A stretch of DNA of 64,000 nucleotides from Acidobacteriaceae bacterium (GTDB taxonomy: Bacteria; Acidobacteriota; Terriglobia; Terriglobales; Acidobacteriaceae): the NCBI GenBank assembly GCA_030041435.1, contig JASHNW010000018.1:1-64000 (forward strand), in the 5' to 3' direction. The notes beneath the pieces are model-generated. The model was not told where the DNA came from, did not search any database, and worked only from the letters and a program-made list of their open reading frames with translations. The translations under genes and the position numbers were made by a program. Shown piece after piece: positions 1 to 9,408 of the stretch. The number at the start of each line of letters is the position of its first letter. The stretch's first letter is position 1.

Positions 1-382
1 GCCCAATAATGAAGATCTCCGTTTGCCGGGTAAGATCGGTGAGCACATATTGCTGTTCGTAGATCTCCACATCCGCGCGCTGCAGCTCGTTCCCCACCAC
101 CGTTTCCGCGCGATGGTGCGTGTCGAAAACCGCTTCCAGATGGCAGATCGTCGCGTCCCGATGGCGGCGTATTTTCTCGCCCGGCTTCAACGTTGCCGGA
201 TCCGGCATCAACCGGCATTTTTGGTCGACGTAGATGGCCTTCACCGGCGCCGCCGCAGCCGTCACACTGCCGCCCTGGCTCGCGGCAGCATGCGCCGGCT
301 GATAAGCGGGACGTTGCGCCGCCGCCATCGTCGCCCCCACCGCCAGCACCGCCCCGAGTCCCGCCGTCGCAATGCACCTCAT
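1..382 (-). CDS. exported protein of unknown function, 3' end cut by window
   Basis: The reading frame begins at an ATG whose first codon ends at 382 and runs off the left edge, so the C-terminus is missing. The first ~23 residues (start MRCIATAGLG, then Ala/Val-rich, ending MAAAQ) look like a Sec signal peptide, so the product is probably exported. The visible mature part has two Cys (in DQKC and ATICH) and a KPGEKIRRHRDATICHLEAV segment, and no family that I recognise. A GAGG lies about 10 bases before the ATG. An opposite-strand frame over the same DNA is Arg/Pro-rich and looks like a shadow. The neighbouring gene beyond the edge is unknown. Confidence 0.6.
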   Translation of the reverse strand, partial: MRCIATAGLGAVLAVGATMAAAQRPAYQPAHAAASQGGSVTAAAAPVKAIYVDQKCRLMPDPATLKPGEKIRRHRDATICHLEAVFDTHHRAETVVGNELQRADVEIYEQQYVLTDLTRQTEIFIIG

Positions 383-496
383 CGCAGCACCGCCTCTCGT
401 CCTCACGCCGGCCTTCCCGCCTTCCGCCTGCCTTCGCTGTGGCTTCGCGAAACCGAATCGGCTCTCCTAACCGACGCCAACCCCCGCAAATTGGTT

Positions 497-570
497 TCAC
501 TGGCCGTTTCACCGCTGGCCGCTTCACCGCTGGCCGTTTCACCGCTGGCCGCTTCACCGCTGGCCACCCG
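497..570. repeat. 15-bp tandem repeat, ~5 copies
   Basis: Direct head-to-tail copies of accgctggccgYttc start at 511, 526, 541 and 556, with a degraded copy before them at 497. Copies alternate strictly between gcttc and gtttc, so the true period may be 30 bp. The same ACCGCTGGCC core recurs in degenerate form in other intergenic gaps of this window. Confidence 0.9.
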
Positions 571-655
571 CTCGCTGCGCCCGTGACCTTCGTACCGCCC
601 ACCGCTCGGAATTTCCTTGCTCCCATCCCCGCAAATTTCTAGACTCGGCACAGGG

Positions 656-690
656 AAAGCTCTGTTCATCGCGAACAGAGCTTTTGCTTT
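656..690 (+). terminator. intrinsic-terminator-like hairpin
   Basis: Twelve-base perfect arms (aaagctctgttc at 656-667 and gaacagagcttt at 673-684) close a 5-base loop, followed by ttgctttt on the plus strand. No plus-strand gene ends here, so it may terminate an unannotated transcript or be a remnant. Confidence 0.6.
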
Positions 691-819
691 TCTGCCCACC
701 CCCCGGGCCCAGGCCTGGGTTGCATTCGCTCTTTGAGATCACCGCGAGCCGCTGCACTCCCCACGCCGTTCCAACCGTTGATCGTTGCCGGGGTATTTTT
801 CAAGGCGAGCCGCCATGCA

Positions 820-853
820 TAAAAAAACAAAGTGCTTGCCGCTAAGCACTTTG
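820..853 (-). terminator. strong intrinsic terminator on minus strand, no gene upstream
   Basis: Ten-base perfect arms (caaagtgctt 828-837, aagcactttg 844-853) with a 6-base loop. Read on the minus strand the stem is followed by a run of seven T (820s), the classic Rho-independent form. No minus-strand protein gene lies between it and the divergent thiC, so it could end a small RNA or a leftover transcript. Confidence 0.65.
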
Positions 854-952
854 GAATCTTATGGATAGCCAGAACGCGAGGGTAGTCAGATTGAATGGAA
901 TCAAATGCTTAGCGTTTTTCGCCACAGAAATCGTTCCACCACGACTGTGAAT

Positions 953-2563
<1,611 letters not shown>

Positions 2564-2600
2564 TTCAGAGCAGCAGCATTCCGTCCCGCTCGCAAACACC

Positions 2601-2628
2601 AAAGCCGCCTGCAAAGGCGGCTTTTCCC
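2601..2628 (+). terminator. terminator between convergent thiC and kinase genes
   Basis: Nine-base arms aaagccgcc (2601-2609) and ggcggcttt (2616-2624) with a 6-base loop, followed by a short T run. The stem is symmetric enough to serve the convergent minus-strand operon as well, although the T tract on that side is only three bases. Confidence 0.75.
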
Positions 2629-2680
2629 GATAACAAATATTTATTCTTGCGCTTCGACCGCACCGCTCGGACCCGGCAGC

Positions 2681-2709
2681 CAAACCCTAAACCCTAATCC
2701 CTAATCCCC
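2681..2709. repeat. telomere-like CCCTAAA/CCCTAAT repeat
   Basis: The stretch holds four 7-base units, ccctaaa, ccctaat, ccctaat and a partial one (minus strand TTTAGGG/ATTAGGG). It overlaps the end of the histidine kinase gene and supplies its TAG stop and last codons. Confidence 0.8.
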
Positions 2710-4142
2710 GTAGTTGCGGGCAACTTCACCACAAACTCCGTCCGCCCCGGCTCCGACGTAAACCCGATGGTCCCCTTAAACTGCGCGGTCACGATTCTCT
2801 TCGCAATCTCCAGCCCTAAGCCCGTCCCCACGCCCGCCGGTTTCGTCGTGAAGAATGGCTGGAAGATCTGGTCCCGCAGTTCCGGCGCAATCCCCGCTCC
2901 CTCGTCGGCGATCCCCACGCACACCTGCCCATTCTCCACCCAGGTCCTGATTCGCACTTTCGACCCCTGAGGAGCCGCATCGGTGGCGTTGTCCAGCAGG
3001 TTCGTCCAAACCTGGCTGAGCCCCGTACCGCGCGTTTTGAGTTTGGGCAGATCCGCAACAAAATCCTTCTCGATAGCGAGCTGCTTGTGGCGGAACTTGT
3101 GCCCCAGTATGATCAGCGTGCTCTGGATGCTCTCGTGGACGTCGACGACATGCTCGCCGCTCTTGTCCTCGTAGGCATACTTCTTGACGGCGATCACCAG
3201 CTCAGTCAGCCGGCTGAGACTCTCTTCAATCGTGCCCAGCTGCTGCATCGCGGAAATCAGGGCTTCCAGCCAGTTCAGCGCGTCCTGCAGGGTCTCGGCC
3301 GGGAACGCCTCCTGCGCGCATTCAATGTCTCCGCGGCGCCACCCGGCGGCCACCAGCGTCGGCGCCAGCTTCCACGAATTGGCCACCCCGATGCTCTCCA
3401 GCCAGTTGGCCAGTTCCTCTTCGGCATCGGCTTCTTCCAGGCTGCTGGTCGGTTTGGCTTTGTCGTGCGCCAGCACCTCTGCCTGCATATCGCGCAGGCA
3501 AACCGCCTGGTCGGCGGTCAGCGGCGAACGGCAAAATCTCATGGAGATGTCCTGCAGCCGCCCCAGGCTCTCACGCAGCAACGCCGCCGAGCGCTTTGCT
3601 GCCGCCCCGGGGTTGTTCAGCTCATGCATCAGCCCGGCGGCCAGCGTGCCCAGCGAGATCAGCTTTTCCTGGTGCAGCGTCGTCGCCTGAAAAGTGTGGA
3701 CCCTTTCCATGGCAGTAGCCAGCACTCCCTGCCGCACCGTCGGGCAGGTGGCCATCAGCCGCCAGAATCCCTCCGCGTCCACGCGCAGCACCCGTGTCGG
3801 CGCTGCCGTCTCGCAATGCACCCCGCTCTTCTCCACACCCAGCAGCAGGGGTGCCTCGCCGAATGTATCCCCGTCGCGGAACACCGAAAGCGGTGTCTCC
3901 ACTCCGTTGATCTCGTAGCGCACGGCGCGCACCTCGCCTTCGAGGACCATGCAGAAGCACACCCCCGTCTGCCCCTGCCGGTACAGCACCGTCCCCGCCG
4001 GCGCCTCCACCAGCTCCACCGTTCCCAGGCAGCTCAGATCCTCTGGCTTCAGCCTGGAAAGAATCGGCACCTTGCGGATGAGGAGCGACAGTTCCTGCTG
4101 TGACAATGTCCTGATCGTCGCTTCCGTTTTCGTCGTTTCCAT
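2694..4142 (-). CDS. sensor histidine kinase with N-terminal cyclic-nucleotide-binding fold
   Basis: The 482-residue protein has no membrane segment, so it is a cytoplasmic sensor. Residues ~20-145 form a cNMP-binding-like domain (FGEAPLLL at 94-101), but the Arg that normally grips the cyclic phosphate is replaced (EKSGV at 104-108), so cAMP binding is doubtful. The H-box is LMHELNNP with His173; residues ~190-340 are a long helical linker; the ATPase part shows the N-box NLLDNATDAA (381-390), DEGAGIAP, QPFFTTK and GTGLGLEIA. It follows the response-regulator/flavoprotein gene by 37 bases on the same strand, which makes that protein its likely phosphorylation partner. The last codons come from a telomere-like repeat. 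Confidence 0.9.
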   Translation of the reverse strand: METTKTEATIRTLSQQELSLLIRKVPILSRLKPEDLSCLGTVELVEAPAGTVLYRQGQTGVCFCMVLEGEVRAVRYEINGVETPLSVFRDGDTFGEAPLLLGVEKSGVHCETAAPTRVLRVDAEGFWRLMATCPTVRQGVLATAMERVHTFQATTLHQEKLISLGTLAAGLMHELNNPGAAAKRSAALLRESLGRLQDISMRFCRSPLTADQAVCLRDMQAEVLAHDKAKPTSSLEEADAEEELANWLESIGVANSWKLAPTLVAAGWRRGDIECAQEAFPAETLQDALNWLEALISAMQQLGTIEESLSRLTELVIAVKKYAYEDKSGEHVVDVHESIQSTLIILGHKFRHKQLAIEKDFVADLPKLKTRGTGLSQVWTNLLDNATDAAPQGSKVRIRTWVENGQVCVGIADEGAGIAPELRDQIFQPFFTTKPAGVGTGLGLEIAKRIVTAQFKGTIGFTSEPGRTEFVVKLPATTGIRD

Positions 4143-4179
4143 CCGTTTCCGTTCCCGCCTGATCTTTCCGCTGCTGCGT

Positions 4180-5832
4180 CTAGAATTGTGCCAGATACTG
4201 GTGCATCAGCTGTACTGCAATCGAGCCTTCCCCTACGGCCGAAGCCGCTCGCTTAATCGATCCGTGCCGTACGTCGCCGGCCACGAAAACCCCCGGCATC
4301 GAAGTTTCCAGCAGGTAAGGCTCGCGGCTCTCTTTCCAGCTGGACGGCAACTTGCCTTCGACCCGTAAATCCCGCCCCGACAGCACGAAACCGTTGGGAT
4401 CGCGCATCACCCGTTCCGGCAGCCAGTCGGTCTGGGGCGCCGCTCCGATAAACAGGAACACGGAGGTCGCCGGCCGGGTCTCTTCGCCTCTCCGGTTTCG
4501 GATCCTCACCGCCTCGAGCCGGTTGTCGCCAATCGCTTCCACGATCTCGCTGTTGGTCTCCACCGTTATATTCGATGTGCCGGCGATCTGATCGATGAGG
4601 TATTTCGACATACTCCTCTCGAGGGAATCTCCGCGCACCAGCATGGTTACGTGCGACGCAAACCGGGAGAAATGCATCGCTGCCTGGCCGGCAGAGTTCG
4701 CCCCACCCACGATAAACACTTTTTCATTCAGGCACGACTGCGCTTCCGTCAGAGAAGCCCCGTAGTAAACCCCCGCTCCAGTCAGCCGCTCGATCCCCGG
4801 CGCCTCGGCCCGGCGATAGCACACCCCCACGGCGATCAGGGAGACGCGGCAGGCGATTTCTGCCCCATTGGCCGTCTTTACCTGCAGATAATGGCCGTCG
4901 CTGCGAACCGACGCCGCGCCCTGGGTCACGAATTCCGCCCCGAACTTACGCGCCTGGTCGTACGCATCGCGCGCCAGGCGCTCCCCGCTCACGCCCCGCG
5001 GAAAGCCCAGGTAGTTCTCGATGCGCGAGCTGCTGCCCGCCTGCCCGCCGGGCGCTTCCGGCTCCAGGACCAGTGTTTTCAGCCCCTCGGATGCCCCATA
5101 CACCGCCGCCGCCAGCCCCGCCATGCCTGCGCCGGCCACCACCAGATCGTAGAAGTCCCGCGTGGCCTGAGTCCTCAGCCCCACGTGCTCGGCCAGTTCG
5201 TTGTCGTCCGGCTGCACCAGCGAAGTCCCGTCCTGAAACAGCACAACCGGCAGCCTGCTGTCGTCCACCCCGAACCGCTTCAGCAGCTCGATCGCCTGGT
5301 CGTCGTGCTCCGGATCGAGCCAGACGTACGGCACCTGGTTGCGCGAGAGAAAGTTCCGCACCTCGTAGTCGCGCTTCGACCAGCGGGGCCCCACGACACG
5401 GATGCCCTCAAACGGGGGCTTGTACCCCTGGTGCCAGTCCACCAGCAGATCGTCGAGCACCGGATAGAGCCGTTCTTCGGGCGGATCCCACGGCTTGGTG
5501 AGGTAGTAATGGATGCGCGCCGCGTTGATAGCCCGGATCGCGGCTTCCGTGTCGGCGTACGCCGTCAACAGCACCCGGCGCGCCTGTGGATAGATCTCCT
5601 GCACGCGCTCCAGCAGTTCGACCCCGGCCATGCCTGGCATGCGCTGGTCGGAGACGATCAGCGCCACCACGTCGCCGCGCGCTTTCAGCTGTGTGCAGGT
5701 ATCCAGCGCCGCCGGACCCGACGCGGCGCGCAGAATGCGGTATTCCTGCCCATATTTCCGGCGCAGATCCTGGACCACTGCTTCCAGTACGCTGGCGTCG
5801 TCGTCGACCGCGAGGATGATCGGCTTGGCCAT
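4180..5832 (-). CDS. response regulator fused to glutaredoxin-like and thioredoxin-reductase-like domains
   Basis: Three parts are visible in 550 residues. Residues 1-125 are a receiver with acidic D10/D11, phospho-acceptor D62 (IVSDQRMPG), T90 and K113 (LTKPWD). Residues ~143-215 resemble a glutaredoxin/thioredoxin fold but WSKRD stands where CxxC is expected. Residues ~227-550 are a thioredoxin-reductase-type flavoprotein with FAD motif GAGMAGL, NAD(P)H motif GGANSAGQA and C-terminal GVFVAGDVRHG. The redox CATC motif is absent (GVYYGASLTEA, ~354-364). The likely role is a phosphorylation-controlled flavin output rather than true thioredoxin reduction. It is first in an operon with the histidine kinase; a CRP-like palindrome lies ~150 bases upstream. 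Confidence 0.9.
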   Translation of the reverse strand: MAKPIILAVDDDASVLEAVVQDLRRKYGQEYRILRAASGPAALDTCTQLKARGDVVALIVSDQRMPGMAGVELLERVQEIYPQARRVLLTAYADTEAAIRAINAARIHYYLTKPWDPPEERLYPVLDDLLVDWHQGYKPPFEGIRVVGPRWSKRDYEVRNFLSRNQVPYVWLDPEHDDQAIELLKRFGVDDSRLPVVLFQDGTSLVQPDDNELAEHVGLRTQATRDFYDLVVAGAGMAGLAAAVYGASEGLKTLVLEPEAPGGQAGSSSRIENYLGFPRGVSGERLARDAYDQARKFGAEFVTQGAASVRSDGHYLQVKTANGAEIACRVSLIAVGVCYRRAEAPGIERLTGAGVYYGASLTEAQSCLNEKVFIVGGANSAGQAAMHFSRFASHVTMLVRGDSLERSMSKYLIDQIAGTSNITVETNSEIVEAIGDNRLEAVRIRNRRGEETRPATSVFLFIGAAPQTDWLPERVMRDPNGFVLSGRDLRVEGKLPSSWKESREPYLLETSMPGVFVAGDVRHGSIKRAASAVGEGSIAVQLMHQYLAQF

Positions 5833-6272
5833 CTCCCTGCCCCTTTGCTGCGACCTTCTCTTACTACGTTACAAGGGAGCCCCGATTCGGGCGAGTTCCC
5901 ACGGCCCTCGCCCGGCGCCTGCCAGCTCCCCGTCACGCGTCCCCCATTCGTGGCAGCCCATCCCCCGGAAGTTCCTGAGATGGGTGACGTGCGTCACAGG
6001 ACCATTGTGCCTCTGGGCGTTACTTTTGTCCTGAATGATGGCACTCGCTCCAAGGTCATCCATCACGGCATCCCGGAGGCTGGCATTCCGGAAGGCCGCA
6101 TCATTCGTCCGGCGCCACTCGTTGGTACCCGCGCTGTCCGTTTCAGAGACAGCCGGGCGGATTCACACTTTCAAGTCGATGACCCCTTTAGCCATCGCGG
6201 CGACCCGCGCTGGTTTTTTTTCCAACCTGTCTTCGGGGTAACCCGGCGACGCACCCACTGAGGAAGCGGACA
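5833..6272. other. 440-bp divergent intergenic region between two signalling genes
   Basis: No gene is supported. The plus and minus frames here are extensions or shadows of the flanking genes. It holds a CRP/FNR-like palindrome at 5983-5997 and a small hairpin near 6136-6156 (ctgtc...gacag). Its length, well above the window's usual gap, suits a regulated divergent promoter region. Confidence 0.6.
5983..5997. promoter_or_regulatory. CRP/FNR-family-like operator
   Basis: The sequence GGTGA-CGTGCG-TCACA matches the CRP consensus TGTGA-N6-TCACA at 9 of 10 defined bases, and its core tgacgtgcgtca is a perfect palindrome. It lies between the divergent REC-flavoprotein and LuxR-type genes. No CRP gene is in the window, so the binding protein is unknown. 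Confidence 0.5.
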
Positions 6273-6929
6273 ATGAACAAACTCATACTCGCGGATAATC
6301 AAGCCATCTTTCGTGCAGGAACCGCCAAAATCCTGGCAATGGAAGATGACTTCCGCATCATTGCACAGTGCGCAGAGGCGGAGCGGCTCTTTCCCGCCCT
6401 CGATACTTTTCGCGGCGCAATCCTTATTTTTGCGTCGTCGCTGAAACTGGATCTGCAGACCCTGATCCCGAGGGTTCTCGCCGCCGGCAGCCGCAGCATT
6501 GTGATTGCCGAAAATGGCGAGCCGGTTCAGCCCTGGTTCAGTGCCGGCATCAGCGGCGCCGCCCATCGCAATGTCACCGGCCCGGCTCTGATCGAGTGCG
6601 TCCGCCACGTCGGCCAGGGCGACCGTCAGGTTCGCGCCGCCGGCATGGACATGCCAGGAATCGACGACGATTCCGTCGGCTCCCGTGTCCGCGACCGCCT
6701 CACGCCCAAGGAGCTGAAGATTGTGGCTCTCATTGTGCAGGGGTGCAAGAACAAGGAAATTGCCGTTCGCCTCAGCACCACCGAGCAGGTCATCAAAAAC
6801 TACCTGCGCAGCATTTACGACAAGACCGGCGTCTCCGATCGACTGGAGTTGGCCCTGTTCACGATCCATCACCGCATCCTCGCGGAAGCCGCGCAGGCTG
6901 TCGGAGATCAGATCATGCAGGGTTTGTAA
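6273..6929 (+). CDS. LuxR/NarL-type regulator with degenerate receiver domain
   Basis: The C-terminal ~65 residues form a clear LuxR-type helix-turn-helix (LTPKELKIVALIVQGCKNKEIA, then VIKNYLRSIYDKTGVSDRLELAL), so this is a DNA-binding regulator. The N-terminal ~120 residues have a receiver fold (LILADNQAIFRAG) but lack the three phosphorylation residues: the beta-3 Asp is missing (ILIFASSLKLD), the Thr/Ser is Ala (IVIAENGE) and the Lys is absent (AGISGAAHRN). It is therefore probably a phosphorylation-independent pseudo-receiver. It is divergent from the REC-flavoprotein/kinase operon across a shared regulatory region, which suggests a common circuit. A GAGGAAGCGG sequence precedes the ATG. 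Confidence 0.85.
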   Translation: MNKLILADNQAIFRAGTAKILAMEDDFRIIAQCAEAERLFPALDTFRGAILIFASSLKLDLQTLIPRVLAAGSRSIVIAENGEPVQPWFSAGISGAAHRNVTGPALIECVRHVGQGDRQVRAAGMDMPGIDDDSVGSRVRDRLTPKELKIVALIVQGCKNKEIAVRLSTTEQVIKNYLRSIYDKTGVSDRLELALFTIHHRILAEAAQAVGDQIMQGL

Positions 6930-7109
6930 GTCGCAGTCAGTTCGTCGTTACGCCGGATGTCTCGGCGAAGGGTACGCTGCCGGCGGATCTGGACCTTCGG
7001 CAGCGTCTCCATCATTCTCATCCGTGTCGGTTCGCCGGCGGTCCGCATCGGAGAGCGGCCTCGCGCCGTACAGGCCAGCTGTTCGCAGCGGCGATCTGTC
7101 TGCCTGCAA

Positions 7110-8705
7110 TCAGGAAAGCTTCTCGGCCACCGATTTTGCCTGGCTGAACAGATACAGATAATCCGGCCCGCCCGCTTTCGAATCCGTCCCCGACATATTG
7201 AAGCCGCCGAACGGATGCGCTCCGACCATCGCTCCGGTGCACTTGCGATTGAAGTAGAGGTTGCCAACGTGAAATTCCCGGCGCGCGCGGTCCAGCTTCA
7301 CGCGGTCGGTCGAATAGATCGAGCCGGTCAGGCCGAACTCCGTATTGTTCGCGATCTCGAGCGAATGTTCGAAGTCCCGCGCCCGGATCACCGCCAGCAC
7401 CGGTCCGAAGATCTCTTCCTGCGCAATCCGCGCATCCGGAGCGACATCCGCGATGACCGTTGGAGCGACATAGTAGCCCTTCTCCGGGGTGTCGATCAGG
7501 TTCCCGCCGGCGATCAGACGGCCCTCTTTTTTGCCGATCTCGATGTAGTCCACGATCGTGTCCATCGCCCCTTCGTTCACGACCGGTCCAATGTTGGCAT
7601 TCTGTGCAGGGTCGCCAACCTTCAGATCCCCGACCTTCTCCCGCAACCGCTCCACAAAAGCGTCGTAAACAGACGCTTCGACAATTACCCTGGAGCAGGC
7701 CGAGCACTTCTGCCCGCTGAACCCAAACGCCGAAGCGACCACGCCGCTGACCGCCGCTTCGAAGTCGGCGTCGGCGCTGACGATGATTGAGTCCTTGCCG
7801 CCCATCTCCAGGATGGTCCGCTTGATCCACGTCTGGCCCGGCTGCGACTTCGCGGCGCGTTCCTGAATGTCGAGCCCGACCTCCTTCGACCCGGTGAAAG
7901 CGATGAAGCGCGTCTTCGGATGCGCGACGACCGCATTGCCGAACGAAGCTCCGGAGCCTGGGCAGAAGTTGACCACGCCCGGAGGCATTCCAGCCTCTTC
8001 CAGCACTTCCATAAAACGTGCAGCGATGGTCGGCGAGTCGCTGGACGGCTTCAGAACCACGGTGTTGCCGGTGACGATGGCCGCCGCCGTCATGCCCGCC
8101 ATGATCGCGAACGGGAAGTTCCATGGCGAAATGACAGCCACGACGCCCAGCGGGATGTAATGCAGTTCGTTGCGCTCGCCCGGATACTGAATCGGCGTGG
8201 TGGCTGCGGCCAGGCGCAGCGCTTCGCGCGCATAAAACTCCAGGAAGTCGATCGTCTCGCCCACGTCGGCGTCGGCCTCGGCCCAGTTCTTGCCCACTTC
8301 GTACGTGAGCCACGCACAAAAATCGAACTTGCGCCGGCGAATGATGTCGGCCGCGTGCAGCAGCAGGGCCGCGCGCTCCTCTGTCGCTACGAATTTCCAC
8401 TTCCCGAAGGCAGCCAGCGCCGCCTGCACCGCCGGTTCCGCCTGTTCGGCTCCCGCCTTCTGGTGAACCCCGACCACCTGCGCGGGCCGCGCCGGGTTGC
8501 GGGACTCGATCTTGCCGCCGGTGTGCACGCGTTCTCCGCCGATGACGAGCGGATACTCGTGCCCCAGCTGGTCACCGACGCGAGTCAGCGCGTCGCGCAT
8601 GGCCTGCGCGTTCTCGTGGCGGGAGAAATCGATGAACGGCTCGTTGCGGAATGCGCCCTGCGGTTTCCGCGGAAGGATCACGGTGGGAATTTCAACGGTA
8701 GCCAT
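7110..8705 (-). CDS. pruA: L-glutamate gamma-semialdehyde dehydrogenase
   Basis: The enzyme oxidises glutamate-5-semialdehyde (1-pyrroline-5-carboxylate) to glutamate with NAD+, the second step of proline and arginine breakdown. The 531-residue length fits the stand-alone form. Visible catalytic residues are N196 in SPWNFPFA, E300 in LEMGGKD and nucleophile C334 in FSGQKCSACSR; the NAD-fold segment FIAFTGSKEVG and the C-terminal GGFNMSGTDSKAGGPDYL region, typical of the P5C dehydrogenase group, are also present. No proline dehydrogenase gene is nearby, so the pathway's first enzyme must be elsewhere. It converges with the LuxR-type gene over a 180-bp gap that contains no clear terminator. Confidence 0.95.
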   Translation of the reverse strand: MATVEIPTVILPRKPQGAFRNEPFIDFSRHENAQAMRDALTRVGDQLGHEYPLVIGGERVHTGGKIESRNPARPAQVVGVHQKAGAEQAEPAVQAALAAFGKWKFVATEERAALLLHAADIIRRRKFDFCAWLTYEVGKNWAEADADVGETIDFLEFYAREALRLAAATTPIQYPGERNELHYIPLGVVAVISPWNFPFAIMAGMTAAAIVTGNTVVLKPSSDSPTIAARFMEVLEEAGMPPGVVNFCPGSGASFGNAVVAHPKTRFIAFTGSKEVGLDIQERAAKSQPGQTWIKRTILEMGGKDSIIVSADADFEAAVSGVVASAFGFSGQKCSACSRVIVEASVYDAFVERLREKVGDLKVGDPAQNANIGPVVNEGAMDTIVDYIEIGKKEGRLIAGGNLIDTPEKGYYVAPTVIADVAPDARIAQEEIFGPVLAVIRARDFEHSLEIANNTEFGLTGSIYSTDRVKLDRARREFHVGNLYFNRKCTGAMVGAHPFGGFNMSGTDSKAGGPDYLYLFSQAKSVAEKLS

Positions 8706-8716
8706 AACCTTCCAGT

Positions 8717-8923
8717 TTAGTTCAAGTCCCGTTCGTTCGGTTTGGCCACCTCAAAAGCACGGTTCCGTCTGCACTCCGGTTTGGAAGATCCTAAACCTCG
8801 CAGGCGGCGCCACGCCACCATGGCTACGGCCGCGCCGATCGCAGCCGCGCATGTGCCGGCGCACACAGCTCCGGCGCCCAACAATACCGTTCCGGAAAGA
8901 AGCGCAGCTTTTGCAAGCTTCAT
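8717..8923 (-). CDS. small membrane or exported protein
   Basis: This 68-residue frame starts MKLAKAALLSG and has one or two hydrophobic stretches (residues ~5-38, Ala/Gly/Val-rich with two Cys) followed by a basic, polar tail (WRRLRGLG...). A GGAG six bases before the ATG supports translation. It ends 11 bases before pruA on the same strand, so it may lead that transcript. I recognise no family, and a longer minus-strand frame overlapping it is not convincing. It may be spurious. Confidence 0.4.
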   Translation of the reverse strand: MKLAKAALLSGTVLLGAGAVCAGTCAAAIGAAVAMVAWRRLRGLGSSKPECRRNRAFEVAKPNERDLN

Positions 8924-9408
8924 CTCGTTCTCCGATCATGCCGGTCCAGGTGAGTGGAGGATTCTCTCGCCCGGAAAGGCAGCAGCGCACAAAATCACCC
9001 GGATGCGCGGGTTGCCGGTCGGCATCGGATGAAGCGCATCCGTCAAGCCTGAAGAACTCCATTGTGCATATTCCGCCCCCTTGCCGTCTATCGAAGGAAA
9101 TGACATTCGTTTGTCCTGTGGCTTGTGCTCTCGATCCGGGGCCGCCCGATCGCCCCCGTCTATAGCCTGGAGCCCAAGGTGCTGCCGGTGAGCACGCCGG
9201 TGTGGGGCACGATTGTCGGCACACGCCGCGACACAGCGGTGGGCCGTATTCAACAGATCCGGGAGGGAGAGTTCGTTCCGCCCGCGGCGGGCTGCGGCTT
9301 CGCCTGGTTCGGTTTCCTGAGGTCGATCTGCTTCCGCTGGATCGCTCGCGGCCATACCGGCCGCGTGGTCCGCATGGGCCCTGGAGAAACCGAATGCAGC
9401 ACAGAGAA
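8924..9408. other. 485-bp gap without a convincing gene
   Basis: Plus-strand codons around 9150-9280 read like a fragment of protein (PVYSLEPKVLPVSTPVWGT, then GTRRDTAVGRIQQIREGEF), but the frame has no clear start, runs into the 3' end of the next gene antisense, and matches no family I know. A decayed gene is possible. No terminator or repeat block is evident. Confidence 0.45.

Noticed and set aside
403-699. 98-codon minus-strand frame with ASGEAASGET repeats
   Set aside because: It is the translation of the 15-bp tandem repeat; no ribosome site and no family.
4651-6261. 536-codon plus-strand frame opposite the REC-flavoprotein gene
   Set aside because: Antisense shadow; its last part crosses the divergent gap but has no family features.
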